Source of the DNA: Novosphingobium lindaniclasticum LE124
GTDB lineage: Bacteria > Pseudomonadota > Alphaproteobacteria > Sphingomonadales > Sphingomonadaceae
Direction: 5' to 3'
NCBI RefSeq assembly: GCF_000445125.1
Contig: NZ_ATHL01000011.1
Span: forward strand, 1-64,000
DNA: 64,000 bases
Under the pieces are notes generated by a model. The model was not told where the DNA came from. It saw only the letters and a list, made by a program, of their open reading frames with translations, and did no database searches. Position 1 is the first letter of the stretch; every line of letters starts with the position of its first letter. Of this stretch, positions 18,483 to 26,293 are shown in pieces. The translations under genes and the position numbers were made by a program.

Positions 18483-19466
18483 TCAGTGAACGATCTTCGG
18501 CTCTTCGCCCCGAGTCTTCCAGAGCGACCACCCCACCCCGCCCGCAATCAGCGCCAGGGTCACGCCCAGGCTGATCAGCGGCGGGAACTTGGCACCGCCG
18601 AGCAGGAAGTCGGCCACCAGGATCTTCGCGCCGATGAACACCAGGACAAGCGCCAGCGCATACTTCAGATAGTGGAAGCGGTGCACCATGGCCGCCAGTG
18701 CGAAGTAGAGCGCGCGCAGGCCCAGGATCGCCATGATGTTCGAAGTGTAGACGATGAAGGTGTCCGTGGTGATCGAGAAGATCGCCGGCACCGAGTCGAC
18801 CGCGAACACCAGGTCGGCGAGGTTGATCACTACCAGCGCCAGGAACAGCGGCGTCGCGGCCCACACCAGCTTGCCGGCAGCATTGCGCTCACGCACGAAG
18901 AAGTGTTCGCCGTAATGGGCCTTGGTCACGCGCATGTGGCGCGAGATCCAGCGGATCACCGGGTTGTTGCCGATGTCCGGATCCTGCTCCTTGGCGAAGA
19001 GCATCTTGACGCCGGTAAACACCAGGAACGCGGCGAAGATATACATCACCCAATGCGCCTGCGAGACAAGCGCCACGCCGCCCGCGATCATCAGCCCGCG
19101 CAGCACGATCACCGCCATGATGCCCCAGAGCAGGGCGCGATACTGGTATTTGGGCGCGATCGCGAAGAAGCCGAAGATCATCGAGATCACGAAGACGTTG
19201 TCGATCGAGAGCGCCTTCTCGATGAAGTAGCCGGTGAAGTAGGCGATGCCGTCTTCCGAGCCCTTGGCCCACCAGACCCAGCCGCCGAAGGCCATGGCGA
19301 TGGCGATGTAGAACATCGAGAGCTTCAGCGATTCGCCGATGCCCATCTCGCGGTCCTCCTTGTGCAGGAAGCCGAGATCGAAGGCGGTGAGTACGAAGAC
19401 GAGGCCGGCGAAAGCCAGCCAGAACCATGTCGGGGTTCCCAACAGGTCATGAAAGAGGAAGTCCAC
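18483..19466 (-). CDS. TerC family integral membrane protein
   Basis: 327 residues, about nine membrane segments. TerC/Alx proteins are linked to tellurite resistance and, more recently, manganese export. The conserved intramembrane acidic motifs are present: EKALSIDNVFVISMIF and VVINLADLVFAVDSVPAIF. The GTG at 19466 has AGGAG upstream. Preceded on the same strand by a DUF465 gene (19539) and a highly structured leader (19756-19838), and separated from the DUF465 gene by an 11-bp stem-loop. Role as a manganese exporter is inferred from the family. Confidence 0.92.
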   Translation of the reverse strand: MDFLFHDLLGTPTWFWLAFAGLVFVLTAFDLGFLHKEDREMGIGESLKLSMFYIAIAMAFGGWVWWAKGSEDGIAYFTGYFIEKALSIDNVFVISMIFGFFAIAPKYQYRALLWGIMAVIVLRGLMIAGGVALVSQAHWVMYIFAAFLVFTGVKMLFAKEQDPDIGNNPVIRWISRHMRVTKAHYGEHFFVRERNAAGKLVWAATPLFLALVVINLADLVFAVDSVPAIFSITTDTFIVYTSNIMAILGLRALYFALAAMVHRFHYLKYALALVLVFIGAKILVADFLLGGAKFPPLISLGVTLALIAGGVGWSLWKTRGEEPKIVH

Positions 19467-19497
19467 GGGGTGCTCCTGAAGCGATGGAAAACAGGAA

Positions 19498-19533
19498 GCG
19501 CCGGCGCGAAAATGGGGGGGAACGCGCCGGCGC
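19498..19533 (-). other. Intercistronic stem-loop before terC
   Basis: GCGCCGGCGCG and CGCGCCGGCGC form a perfect 11-bp stem with a 14-base loop, between the DUF465 gene and terC. No U-run follows; it could tune terC relative to the upstream gene by processing or partial termination. Confidence 0.5.
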
Positions 19534-19538
19534 GAGGG

Positions 19539-19724
19539 TTACAGACCGCGTGTCGCGATTGCTGGGGGGAGGTGCAATCGCGCGAGTCTGCCCCTGAACT
19601 CCTGTTTCAGTCTCTTCAGTCTCGCGATCTCCAGGGGATCGGCGAAACGTCTGCCCTGCGCGAGGCGCAGCAGGGCGTCGAGCTTCTGGTGTCGCTCCAA
19701 CAGGCGGAACATAAAATCGGTCAT
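19539..19724 (-). CDS. YdcH/DUF465-like small protein upstream of terC
   Basis: 61 residues, all-helical: MFRLLERHQKLDALLRLAQ, then RFADPLEIARLKRLKQEFR. The second block matches the family pattern of a DP turn followed by a basic helix. ATG at 19724 with AGGGA about eight bases upstream. It shares a transcript with terC, whose GTG lies 73 bases after its stop. It would be the third DUF465-type protein in the window. Function unknown. Confidence 0.7.
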   Translation of the reverse strand: MTDFMFRLLERHQKLDALLRLAQGRRFADPLEIARLKRLKQEFRGRLARLHLPPAIATRGL

Positions 19725-19755
19725 CTCAAATCCCTATCGAACTGGAATGGGTTCG

Positions 19756-19838
19756 ATCGGGTGAGCCGGCAGGTTCCTGTTGCCTGAGCTTTACGGGGGG
19801 TGGATGGGTCCCCGGAACCTGCATCGGTTTCACCCGAT
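19756..19838 (-). ncRNA. Candidate structured leader (riboswitch-like) of the DUF465-terC operon
   Basis: Read on the minus strand, ATCGGGTGA (19830-19838) pairs with TCACCCGAT (19756-19764), and inside it GCAGGTTCC (19814-19822) pairs with GGAACCTGC (19769-19777), nine base pairs each. The inner loop carries CCCCCC and GGGG able to pair as a pseudoknot. A competing hairpin, GCATCGG with CCGATGC (19821-19840), excludes both long helices, so two folds are possible. It lies 31 bases before the first start codon. It does not show the GGGGAGUAG core of the yybP-ykoY manganese riboswitch. A terC RNA motif is reported for alphaproteobacteria; I cannot compare the consensus here. Confidence 0.55.
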
Positions 19839-19970
19839 GCGGTCCGACATCACGCAGCATTCCCAAGGAAGACGCTGCGCCAGAGGGGCCCGGCCCGCGC
19901 ACCCTTGATAGCCCCGGCCGCGCCGATTTTCAACCCTTCGCGGCCACGGGCTTGACGGCGCCCTTCCCGT

Positions 19971-19990
19971 TGATATTAATGTGATATCAC
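19971..19990 (+). promoter_or_regulatory. Palindromic operator candidate before the SPFH operon
   Basis: GTGATATCAC (19981-19990) is a perfect 10-bp palindrome; a TGATAT half-copy sits 11 bases, one helical turn, upstream (19971-19976). It lies 20 bases before the SPFH start. The operon's own ribbon-helix-helix protein is the natural candidate to bind it. Confidence 0.5.
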
Positions 19991-20009
19991 TTTTTTGGAG
20001 GGCAGCCCG

Positions 20010-20921
20010 ATGATCGACCCGCATCTTCCGATCAATTCCAGCCGCGAAAACAAGGCGTCCAGCATGAGCGGCTATCTGATGCTGCTGGTCTTTCTGGCCG
20101 TGCTGGCGGCGATCATTCTGGCCGTGTTCTCCCTAACCAGCGTCGGATCCAGTCCCGGCGCCGTGCTGGGCATGTTCGCCTTCATCATCCCCGCCTTCGC
20201 CGCCGAAGTGCTGATCGCTGCGGGCTTCTACATGATCCAGCCGAATCAGGCGGCGGCGATCACCCTGTTCGGCAGCTATCGCGGCACCGACCGCACGGCC
20301 GGGCTGCGCTGGGTCTGGCCCTGGATGGCCAAGCGCAAGATCTCCGTCCGCGCGAACAACGTCGTGTCGGAAAAGCTCAAGGTGAACGACTTGCGAGGCA
20401 ATCCGATCGAGATCGCCACCAATGTCGTCTGGCGCGTCGCCGACACGGCCCAGGCGCTCTATGACGTGGACGACTACAAGGCTTTCGTGAACGTGCAGAT
20501 CGAAGCGGCGGTGCGCTCGATCGGCTCGCGCTATGCCTATGACGATGTCGAGGATGCCGAGATCACCCTGCGCGGCAGCCACGAGCAGGTGAATGCCGAA
20601 CTCCGTACCGAACTGATCGCGCGCCTGCAGGTCGCCGGGATCACCGTGGACGAGTGCGGCCTCACCCACCTGGCCTATGCGCCCGAGATCGCCGGCGCCA
20701 TGCTCCGCCGCCAGCAGGCCGAAGCAGTGATCGCCGCCCGCCGCAAGCTGGTGGAAGGCGCGGTGTCGATGGTCGAGATGGCGCTCTCGCAGCTCTCGGA
20801 GAAGAACGTGGTCGAACTCGACGACGAACGCCGTGCGGCGATGGTCTCCAACCTCATGGTCGTGCTCTGCGGCGAGCGGGACACCCAGCCGGTCGTGAAC
20901 ACCGGCACACTCTACCAGTAG
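20010..20921 (+). CDS. SPFH/band-7 domain membrane protein
   Basis: 303 residues. Two N-terminal membrane segments (about residues 22-43 and 50-76) are followed by an SPFH domain: [54 protein letters not shown] and [24 protein letters not shown] proteins form large membrane-bound assemblies (stomatin/flotillin class). ATG at 20010 with GGAGGG eight bases upstream. First gene of a three-gene operon with an RHH protein and a small membrane protein. Confidence 0.88.
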   Translation: MIDPHLPINSSRENKASSMSGYLMLLVFLAVLAAIILAVFSLTSVGSSPGAVLGMFAFIIPAFAAEVLIAAGFYMIQPNQAAAITLFGSYRGTDRTAGLRWVWPWMAKRKISVRANNVVSEKLKVNDLRGNPIEIATNVVWRVADTAQALYDVDDYKAFVNVQIEAAVRSIGSRYAYDDVEDAEITLRGSHEQVNAELRTELIARLQVAGITVDECGLTHLAYAPEIAGAMLRRQQAEAVIAARRKLVEGAVSMVEMALSQLSEKNVVELDDERRAAMVSNLMVVLCGERDTQPVVNTGTLYQ

Positions 20922-20934
20922 GGATCGCGGGCGG

Positions 20935-21156
20935 ATGGCGAGTCCCGGCAAGAAGGCGTTCGCCCTGCGGCTCGACCCGGCGCTGCACGAAGCGCTGGAG
21001 CGCTGCGCCGCGGCCGACTTCCGCTCGGTCAATGCCCAGGTCGAAGTGCTGCTGCGCGAGGCGCTCGCCCGGCGCGGCGTGACAGTGGACCTCAGCCCCC
21101 CTGCCCGCCGCGGCCGGCCGCCCGCTGCACCGGACAGTCCAGGAGACGAGGGATGA
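20935..21156 (+). CDS. Ribbon-helix-helix (Arc-type) DNA-binding protein
   Basis: 73 residues. KKAFALRLDPALHEALERC is the ribbon plus first helix and FRSVNAQVEVLLREALARRG the second helix of an Arc/MetJ fold. A basic, Pro-rich tail (PPARRGRPPAAP) follows. It starts 13 bases after the SPFH stop and overlaps the next gene (ATGA). It probably autoregulates the operon through the palindrome at 19981. Confidence 0.82.
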   Translation: MASPGKKAFALRLDPALHEALERCAAADFRSVNAQVEVLLREALARRGVTVDLSPPARRGRPPAAPDSPGDEG

Positions 21157-21749
21157 CGCAGGAACCGGTTAAGGACCGCGCCCTACCCCAGCCCTGGTTC
21201 GCGCGCCGCCGTCCAGGCTGGGTCATCGGCATGCCGATAGCCTGGCAGGGGTGGCTCCTCCTGGCCAGCTATCTGGCCCTGCTGGCCGGGATCAAGGCGC
21301 TCGACCATTCCGGCTGGGCCGCGGGCAAGCCGATCGCTTTCGCGCTGTTCCTGCCCCTGACGGCGATCTTCCTGGTGGTGGCCGGAAAACGGACGCCGCG
21401 CAGAACCGATCGCATCGAAACCGACATCAAGGAAGCTGTAGCCATGTCCACCCAAGACACTCTGTTCGTTTGCCACCGAAGGGGTTGGCGGTTCTATTGC
21501 CAGCCGCGCGGCAAGGCGGGCTGGCTGGCCCTCCTGGCCTGGACGCTGCCGCTGCTGCCGTTTTCGCTGGTGTTCGCCTGGCTGCTCCTGCGCCTGCCAG
21601 AAAGCATCGTGGTCATCGCCGTCGCTTTCACGCTAATGATGCTGCTGTGGACGGCCGCCATGACGTTCTGGATCGCGAGCCGTAGCGAGATGGTGGATTT
21701 GCGCGCGGGGTCGAAACCGGAGAGCTCCAGCCGCAAGCCCCGTTCGTAA
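21153..21749 (+). CDS. Small membrane protein of the SPFH operon
   Basis: 198 residues in two halves. Residues 1-97 have two membrane segments (WLLLASYLALLAGIKAL, AFALFLPLTAIFLVVAG); residues 98-198 start MSTQDTLFVCHRRGWRFYC and have two more (LALLAWTLPLLPFSLVFAWL, VVIAVAFTLMMLLWTAAM). The internal ATG at 21444 has AAGGAAG eight bases upstream, so the second half may also be made separately. Family not recognised. Overlaps the RHH gene by four bases. Confidence 0.7.
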   Translation: MTQEPVKDRALPQPWFARRRPGWVIGMPIAWQGWLLLASYLALLAGIKALDHSGWAAGKPIAFALFLPLTAIFLVVAGKRTPRRTDRIETDIKEAVAMSTQDTLFVCHRRGWRFYCQPRGKAGWLALLAWTLPLLPFSLVFAWLLLRLPESIVVIAVAFTLMMLLWTAAMTFWIASRSEMVDLRAGSKPESSSRKPRS

Positions 21750-21828
21750 GCGCGATCGGCCTGTCCCGCCGTGGGACGTAGCGAAAAGGCGGTGCAGCGT
21801 TCCGCCGGGCGGGCGCTAGACCTGAAGC

Positions 21829-22809
21829 ATGAACCGCTCGCTTCGACTCGCCCCCGCCCCTGCCTCGCTCCTGGCCGCGCTGTTCGCCGGCTCCCTGTTC
21901 GTCGCCATGCCAGCCGCGACCTCGTTCAGCCAGACGTCGGGAGTCGCTCCCTACACCGTGATGGAAACGGGACGCAGCTTCGCGCGGCTTCAGGACGCGG
22001 TGGACGCGATCGGCGACGGCAGCGGCACCATCCGCTTCGCCTCGCTGCGCTTCTCCGACTGCGCGGTGCAGAGCCAAGGCGAGATCACCTACCGTGCCGA
22101 GGTCCCCGGCCAGTCCATACTCGACGGCAAGGCTTGCGAGGACAAGGCGGCGCTGGTGCTGCGCGGGCGCGGCGCCCGGATCGAGGGCATGGTCTTCGCC
22201 AACATCCGCGTTCCCGACAAGAACGGCGCCGGCGTCCGGCTTGAGCACGGCAACCTCTCGGTCTCGCAGGCCTGGTTTCGCGACAGCGAACAGGGCCTGC
22301 TCAGCGGCGAGGATCCGCAGGGCACGATCCGGATCGACAAGTCCACCTTCACCCGGCTGGGCACCTGCGAGGGTTCGGGCTGCGCGCATTCGGTCTACGT
22401 CGGCAACTATGGCGCTCTCACGATCACCCGCAGCCGCTTCGAGGCGGGCAGTGGCGGCCACTATGTGAAGAGCCGCGCGGCTCACGTCGAGGTGCTGGAT
22501 TCGAGCTTCGACGATTCGGCCGGCCGGGCCACGAACTACATGATCGACCTTCCCGAAGGCGCGACCGGGCGCATCGCCGGTAACTGGTTCGTGCAGGGGC
22601 CGGACAAGGAGAACTACTCCGCCTTCATCGCCGTGGCCGCCGAGCATCGCAGCCACCCCTCGGCAGGTCTTGGGGTGGAGCGCAATAACGCGCGCTTCGC
22701 TCCGGGGGTGGACCGTCGCAGCACCTTTGTCGCCGACTGGTCCGGCGAGCCGCTGAAGCTGGGCGAGAACACGCTCGGCTCGGGAATTGCAGGGTTCGAG
22801 AAGCGCTGA
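21829..22809 (+). CDS. Secreted right-handed beta-helix protein
   Basis: 326 residues. N-terminal signal peptide (LLAALFAGSLFVAMPAATSFS), then RSFARLQDAVDAIGDGSGTI, the usual entrance to a parallel beta-helix, and successive rungs such as LVLRGRGARIEGMVFANIRV, GTIRIDKSTFTRLG and LTITRSRFEAGSGGHYVKS. Many rungs contain Ser-x-Phe turns seen in pectin-lyase-like folds. No catalytic set for a polysaccharide lyase is recognisable, so an adhesive or structural role is as likely as enzyme activity. Monocistronic. Confidence 0.75.
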   Translation: MNRSLRLAPAPASLLAALFAGSLFVAMPAATSFSQTSGVAPYTVMETGRSFARLQDAVDAIGDGSGTIRFASLRFSDCAVQSQGEITYRAEVPGQSILDGKACEDKAALVLRGRGARIEGMVFANIRVPDKNGAGVRLEHGNLSVSQAWFRDSEQGLLSGEDPQGTIRIDKSTFTRLGTCEGSGCAHSVYVGNYGALTITRSRFEAGSGGHYVKSRAAHVEVLDSSFDDSAGRATNYMIDLPEGATGRIAGNWFVQGPDKENYSAFIAVAAEHRSHPSAGLGVERNNARFAPGVDRRSTFVADWSGEPLKLGENTLGSGIAGFEKR

Positions 22810-22912
22810 GGGTAGTGGCGCGTTCCCGGTGTGGGGTGCGAACAGTCCTTGACGAATGCGTCTGTTCACGCGCCCGCTATGAACGATGGTGGGGTGTGGC
22901 TCCCACCCTGCG

Positions 22913-23998
22913 TTACAGGATGTGCCCAGTGCGGTCCCGCTTGGTGTCCAGATAACGGGCATTGTGCGGGTTGGGCGGCAACTGGTGCGGCACGCGTTCG
23001 ACCACCTCGACTCCCACACCCTCCAGCGCGGCGACTTTGGCCGGATTGTTCGTCATGAGGCGGATCGACGAGACCCCCAGCAGATCCAGCATCCGCGCAG
23101 CCACCGGAAAATCGCGCGCCTCGGTCGGCAGGCCCAGGCGGTTGTTGGCGTCCACCGTATCGTAGCCGATGTCCTGCAGGCGATAGGCCCGCAGCTTGTT
23201 GATGAGGCCGATGCCGCGCCCTTCCTGGCGCAAGTAGAGCAATACGCCCCAGCCGCCGGCCTTCGCCTCCTCGGCCATGGCGCGCAGCGCGGCATTCAGT
23301 TGCGGGCCGCAGTCGCACTTGAGGCTGCCGAGAATGTCGCCGGTCAGGCATTCGGAATGGAGCCGCACCAGCGGCGCACGGTCGCCGTCCTGCGTCCCGA
23401 TCACCAGCGCGACATGCTCGCGCAAGTCGTCCAGTGAGCGGAACGCGACGATTTCCGCCTCCTCACAGGCGGCTACCGGCAGGCGTGCACGGGACGCTAT
23501 TCCCAAGCGGCCGGTGTCCTTCCATTCGGCGAGATCGGCGGGAGAGACCGCCTGCGCTTCGCTCACCCTATCGGGCGAGACCAGGAAAGCCGGAAGGATG
23601 CCTGCGAGGCGCGCCAGTTCCATGGCCGTGCAGGCCAGGTCGATGTCCTCGATGTGCTCCGCCGCGAAGGGGCCTTTCATCGGGTGCGCCAGATCGAGCG
23701 CCGGATCGGCCACCGCGCGCGCGGTTTCGAGATCGAAAGCCTCGGCCGCGCGGATCAGTACCGGCGCTTCCGGCACGGCCGCCTCGCGCTGGTTGGCAAG
23801 CTTGAGAGTCGCCGCCCGCGCCGCCGAGATCAGCATGCGCGGTGCCGTGACGCCCGGAGCGAAGCCGGTTTCCGCCGGGAGCAGCACGGCCCCCTCGCCT
23901 ACGCGTACCGGCCAGCCATGGCGCAGCGCGTCCAGCGCCAGCGCGACCCGGCGCGCACCTGCGGAAGGCAGGACCTGCTCCGGCGAAGGGGGGCTCAG
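22913..23998 (-). CDS. ribA: GTP cyclohydrolase II
   Basis: First step of riboflavin synthesis from GTP. Zinc cysteines lie in HSECLTGDILGSLKCDCGPQL; the catalytic and GTP-binding stretch is VLLYLRQEGRGIGLINKL and the closing motif RLMTNNPAKVAALEGVG. The conventional start in this frame is GTG at 23887, but 37 codons upstream read RRVALALDALRHGWPVRVG without a stop, as in sphingomonad RibA N-termini. The best-supported start is a CTG at 23998 with GGAG eight bases upstream, overlapping the xth stop (CTGA). If that is wrong, the protein begins at 23887. Confidence 0.9.
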   Translation of the reverse strand: MSPPSPEQVLPSAGARRVALALDALRHGWPVRVGEGAVLLPAETGFAPGVTAPRMLISAARAATLKLANQREAAVPEAPVLIRAAEAFDLETARAVADPALDLAHPMKGPFAAEHIEDIDLACTAMELARLAGILPAFLVSPDRVSEAQAVSPADLAEWKDTGRLGIASRARLPVAACEEAEIVAFRSLDDLREHVALVIGTQDGDRAPLVRLHSECLTGDILGSLKCDCGPQLNAALRAMAEEAKAGGWGVLLYLRQEGRGIGLINKLRAYRLQDIGYDTVDANNRLGLPTEARDFPVAARMLDLLGVSSIRLMTNNPAKVAALEGVGVEVVERVPHQLPPNPHNARYLDTKRDRTGHIL

Positions 23999-24783
23999 AG
24001 TTCGAACTCCGTGATCAGCGGGATGTGGTCGCTCGGCTGTTCCCAGCGCCGGGTTTCCTCCACGAGGCTATGCGCCCGCGCCTGCCTGGCGAGATCGGGG
24101 GAAGCCCACATGTGATCGAGGCGGCGGCCCTGGTCCTTCTGGCGCCAGTAGCTGCGATAGGACCACCAGGAATAATTGCGCTCCGGGGCCGGAATGAACT
24201 GGCGGCCGAGATCGACCCAGCCATGGGCATCGCGGAAGCGGGCCAGCGTCTCCACCTCGATCGGCGTGTGGCTGACGACCTTGAGCAAGGCCTTGTGATT
24301 GTAGACGTCGGATTCGAGCGGGGCGATGTTGAAGTCGCCGACGATCAGTGTGGGCCGGTCGATCTTGTCCGCCCAGCGCGTCATCCGCTCGAGGAAATCC
24401 AGCTTCTGGCCGAACTTCAGGTTCACCGCGCGATCGGCGATGTCGCCGCCGGCGGGGATGTAGACGTTCTCCAGGATCATGCCCTGCCCCGCGCCCTGAA
24501 GCTCCACCCCGACATGCCGCGCCTCGCCGTTGTCCTGCCAGTCGTAGCGGCTGAACTCGGTGAACGGCACCCGGCTGACGGTGGCGACGCCGTGATAACC
24601 CTTCTGCCCGTGGATCGCCCGGTGGGTATAGCCGAGTCGTTCGAACATCTCGTGCGGGAACAGGTTCTCGGCCACCTTGATTTCCTGCAGGCAGAGAACG
24701 TCCGGCGATTGCTCGGTCAGGAAACGCTCGACCTGATCGATACGAAGGCGGACGGAATTGATGTTCCAGGTGGCAATCTTCAT
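23995..24783 (-). CDS. xth: Exodeoxyribonuclease III
   Basis: 262-residue AP endonuclease/3'-exonuclease of the exonuclease III family, for base-excision repair. Starts MKIATWNINSVRLRIDQV; catalytic residues lie in VLCLQEIKV (Glu), TLIVGDFNIAPL (Asp/Asn) and QPSDHIPLITEF (Asp-His). The ATG at 24783 is set by homology; the longer open frame upstream has no family sequence. Its stop overlaps the proposed CTG start of ribA. Confidence 0.95.
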   Translation of the reverse strand: MKIATWNINSVRLRIDQVERFLTEQSPDVLCLQEIKVAENLFPHEMFERLGYTHRAIHGQKGYHGVATVSRVPFTEFSRYDWQDNGEARHVGVELQGAGQGMILENVYIPAGGDIADRAVNLKFGQKLDFLERMTRWADKIDRPTLIVGDFNIAPLESDVYNHKALLKVVSHTPIEVETLARFRDAHGWVDLGRQFIPAPERNYSWWSYRSYWRQKDQGRRLDHMWASPDLARQARAHSLVEETRRWEQPSDHIPLITEFEL

Positions 24784-24875
24784 GCCGCAGCCAATAGGCA
24801 TCCGATCCCGCGATTGCCAGAGGCGGCGATGAAAACTGCTCATTGTCCCCCTCCCCCAAAGGCAGCAACCCACCC

Positions 24876-25021
24876 TTTTTCTGGCTGATTTTTTCGTCCG
24901 GCGGGAGCGAGAATGCTGCCGATCGAGAACCGGAGCGGAGCGGCCTTAATGGCCGTGAGCACCGGAAGCGCAGAGCGGTAGCGTTCGCAGCCCCGCTGGG
25001 CGGAAAAGGCAGCCAGAAAAA
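24876..25021. repeat. 146-bp dyad-symmetric element (MITE-like or structured RNA)
   Basis: TTTTTCTGGCTG (24876-24887) and CAGCCAGAAAAA (25010-25021) are perfect 12-bp inverted repeats. Inside, further imperfect arms pair (GCGAGAATGCTGCCG with GCGGTAGCGTTCGC), down to GGCCTTAATGGCC in the middle, giving one long bulged hairpin. The short ORFs across it (24843-25082 plus, 24840-25025 minus) look non-genuine. Confidence 0.5.
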
Positions 25022-25059
25022 ACAAAAACCCTCGGTCCGGGGGCAGAGGACCGAGGGTT
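25015..25059 (-). terminator. Terminator after lolA
   Basis: On the minus strand AACCCTCGGTCC and GGACCGAGGGTT form a 12-bp stem with a nine-base loop, followed by TTTTTGTTTTTT. It ends the rpmG-lolA transcript about 200 bases past the lolA stop. Confidence 0.85.
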
Positions 25060-25261
25060 CATGTAAGCGTTCGTCACGCTAAATCAGAGGGCCTTTGTGG
25101 AGGCGTGGGCAACAGGGGGGAAACCCGCCTCAAGCCGCTCTGACAAGTTCAATCTAGGCGCTCTTGGCTTGCTGGCAAGTGAACGACATTCAGAAAAGTG
25201 ACGCATTCCGTCGCAGTGAGCGGGCAACTCGCGGCCAAGCGGTGCCCGCCATCGACGAGTG

Positions 25262-25918
25262 TCAGCGGCGCGTCTTCGGGCGCGGGTCCACCCAGCGGAA
25301 ATCATTGTTGGAGACCGGCACACCATAGCGCTGGTTAGACAACGAGATCGTCGTGCGCTTGTTCTGCGAATCGAGCGCGACCCAATAGCTGAGTTCGAGC
25401 CCTCCCGGAGCCGAGGCCTTGCGCGTGAAGATCAGCGTGATCACGCCGTACTCGGGATGCGAACGATCGCGCACTTCGATGCTGACGACGTTCGGGTTGC
25501 CGGTCTGCTTGACCGTGCCGTACTTGGCGACATCCCGCTTGGGATCCAGCAGCGCGCCGAGCGGGCTGTTGCTGATCGGCCAGCGCTGAACCTGCTTCAC
25601 CGAGTAGTCGATCATGGTCAGCGCCTTGCCGTCGCTGACGATCAGCAGCTGGGCGCTTTTCTGATATTGGAAGCGGATCTTGCCGGGACGCATGAGCGTC
25701 AGTTCGCCGGTGAGGCTCTGGCCGTTGCGGTCCGTCTGGACGAAATCGGCCTTCATCGTCGAAATCGCGCGCAGCGCCTCGACGGCCTGGTTCAGCTGCG
25801 CCGAATCGCCGGAAGGCGCGGCGTAGGCCGGCGTTGCCGGAAGAAGGGCAGGAACGCAAAGCGCGGCCAAAGCGGCCGCGCTAGCGCAAGAGCGAAAGAT
25901 CTTGGAGGTGCGGTTCAT
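25262..25918 (-). CDS. LolA-like outer-membrane lipoprotein carrier
   Basis: 218 residues with a signal peptide of about 33 residues (ALCVPALLPATPAYA|AP). The mature part has the LolA pattern: ALRAISTMKADFVQTDRNGQ, GELTLMRPGKIRFQYQ, LLIVSDGKALTMIDYSVKQ and an extended C-terminal beta region. LolA shuttles lipoproteins across the periplasm from LolCDE to the outer membrane. Downstream of rpmG with a 64-base gap, which holds a weak hairpin; followed by a strong terminator. Confidence 0.85.
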   Translation of the reverse strand: MNRTSKIFRSCASAAALAALCVPALLPATPAYAAPSGDSAQLNQAVEALRAISTMKADFVQTDRNGQSLTGELTLMRPGKIRFQYQKSAQLLIVSDGKALTMIDYSVKQVQRWPISNSPLGALLDPKRDVAKYGTVKQTGNPNVVSIEVRDRSHPEYGVITLIFTRKASAPGGLELSYWVALDSQNKRTTISLSNQRYGVPVSNNDFRWVDPRPKTRR

Positions 25919-25981
25919 AGTGCTCCCATTGGGTTTGCAGGCTTGAACCGCCCCTGAATTGTAAGGTTCCCGAAGGAGGCC

Positions 25982-26149
25982 TTACTTGATCTTGGCTTCC
26001 TTGAAGTCGACGTGCTTGCGCACGACCGGATCGTACTTGCGGAAGGTCATCTTCTCGGTCGTGTTGCGCGGGTTCTTCTTGGTGACGTAGAAGAAGCCGG
26101 TGTCGGCGGTCGAGACAAGACGGATCTTGACGGTTGCGGGCTTCGCCAT
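25982..26149 (-). CDS. rpmG: 50S ribosomal protein L33
   Basis: 55 residues: [20 protein letters not shown], then [20 protein letters not shown]. The cysteine-free (zinc-independent) form of bL33. Start ATG at 26149. Standard length; followed on the same strand by lolA. Confidence 0.96.
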   Translation of the reverse strand: MAKPATVKIRLVSTADTGFFYVTKKNPRNTTEKMTFRKYDPVVRKHVDFKEAKIK

Positions 26150-26293
26150 GGCGGTTTCCTGTATCTCTCGTTTCAGCCGCCCTGGCCGGCCGGCGTTCCG
26201 TTGAAAAACATCAGGGCGGCAATCGAGCGCCGCCCCTCAAGGTTGCGGCCCATGCGATAATGACAGGCCAAAGTCAAGCGGGAGAGGGGTAAA

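Noticed and set aside
19725..19860. yybP-ykoY manganese riboswitch before terC
   Set aside because: Expected for some terC/alx genes, but the conserved GGGGAGUAG and AGCAAGACC segments are not found. Kept instead as an unclassified structured leader.
19725..19860. Glycine riboswitch suggested by AGCTCAGGCAACAGGAACC
   Set aside because: Only one short stretch resembles the glycine aptamer; the rest of the core is missing and terC is not a glycine gene.
24876..25021. 4.5S (SRP) RNA
   Set aside because: A long hairpin, but the diagnostic GGTCAGGTCCGGAAGGAAGCAGCC-type apical loop is absent.
24840..25082. Small ORFs on both strands between lolA and xth
   Set aside because: They run through a dyad repeat and a terminator and lack ribosome sites.
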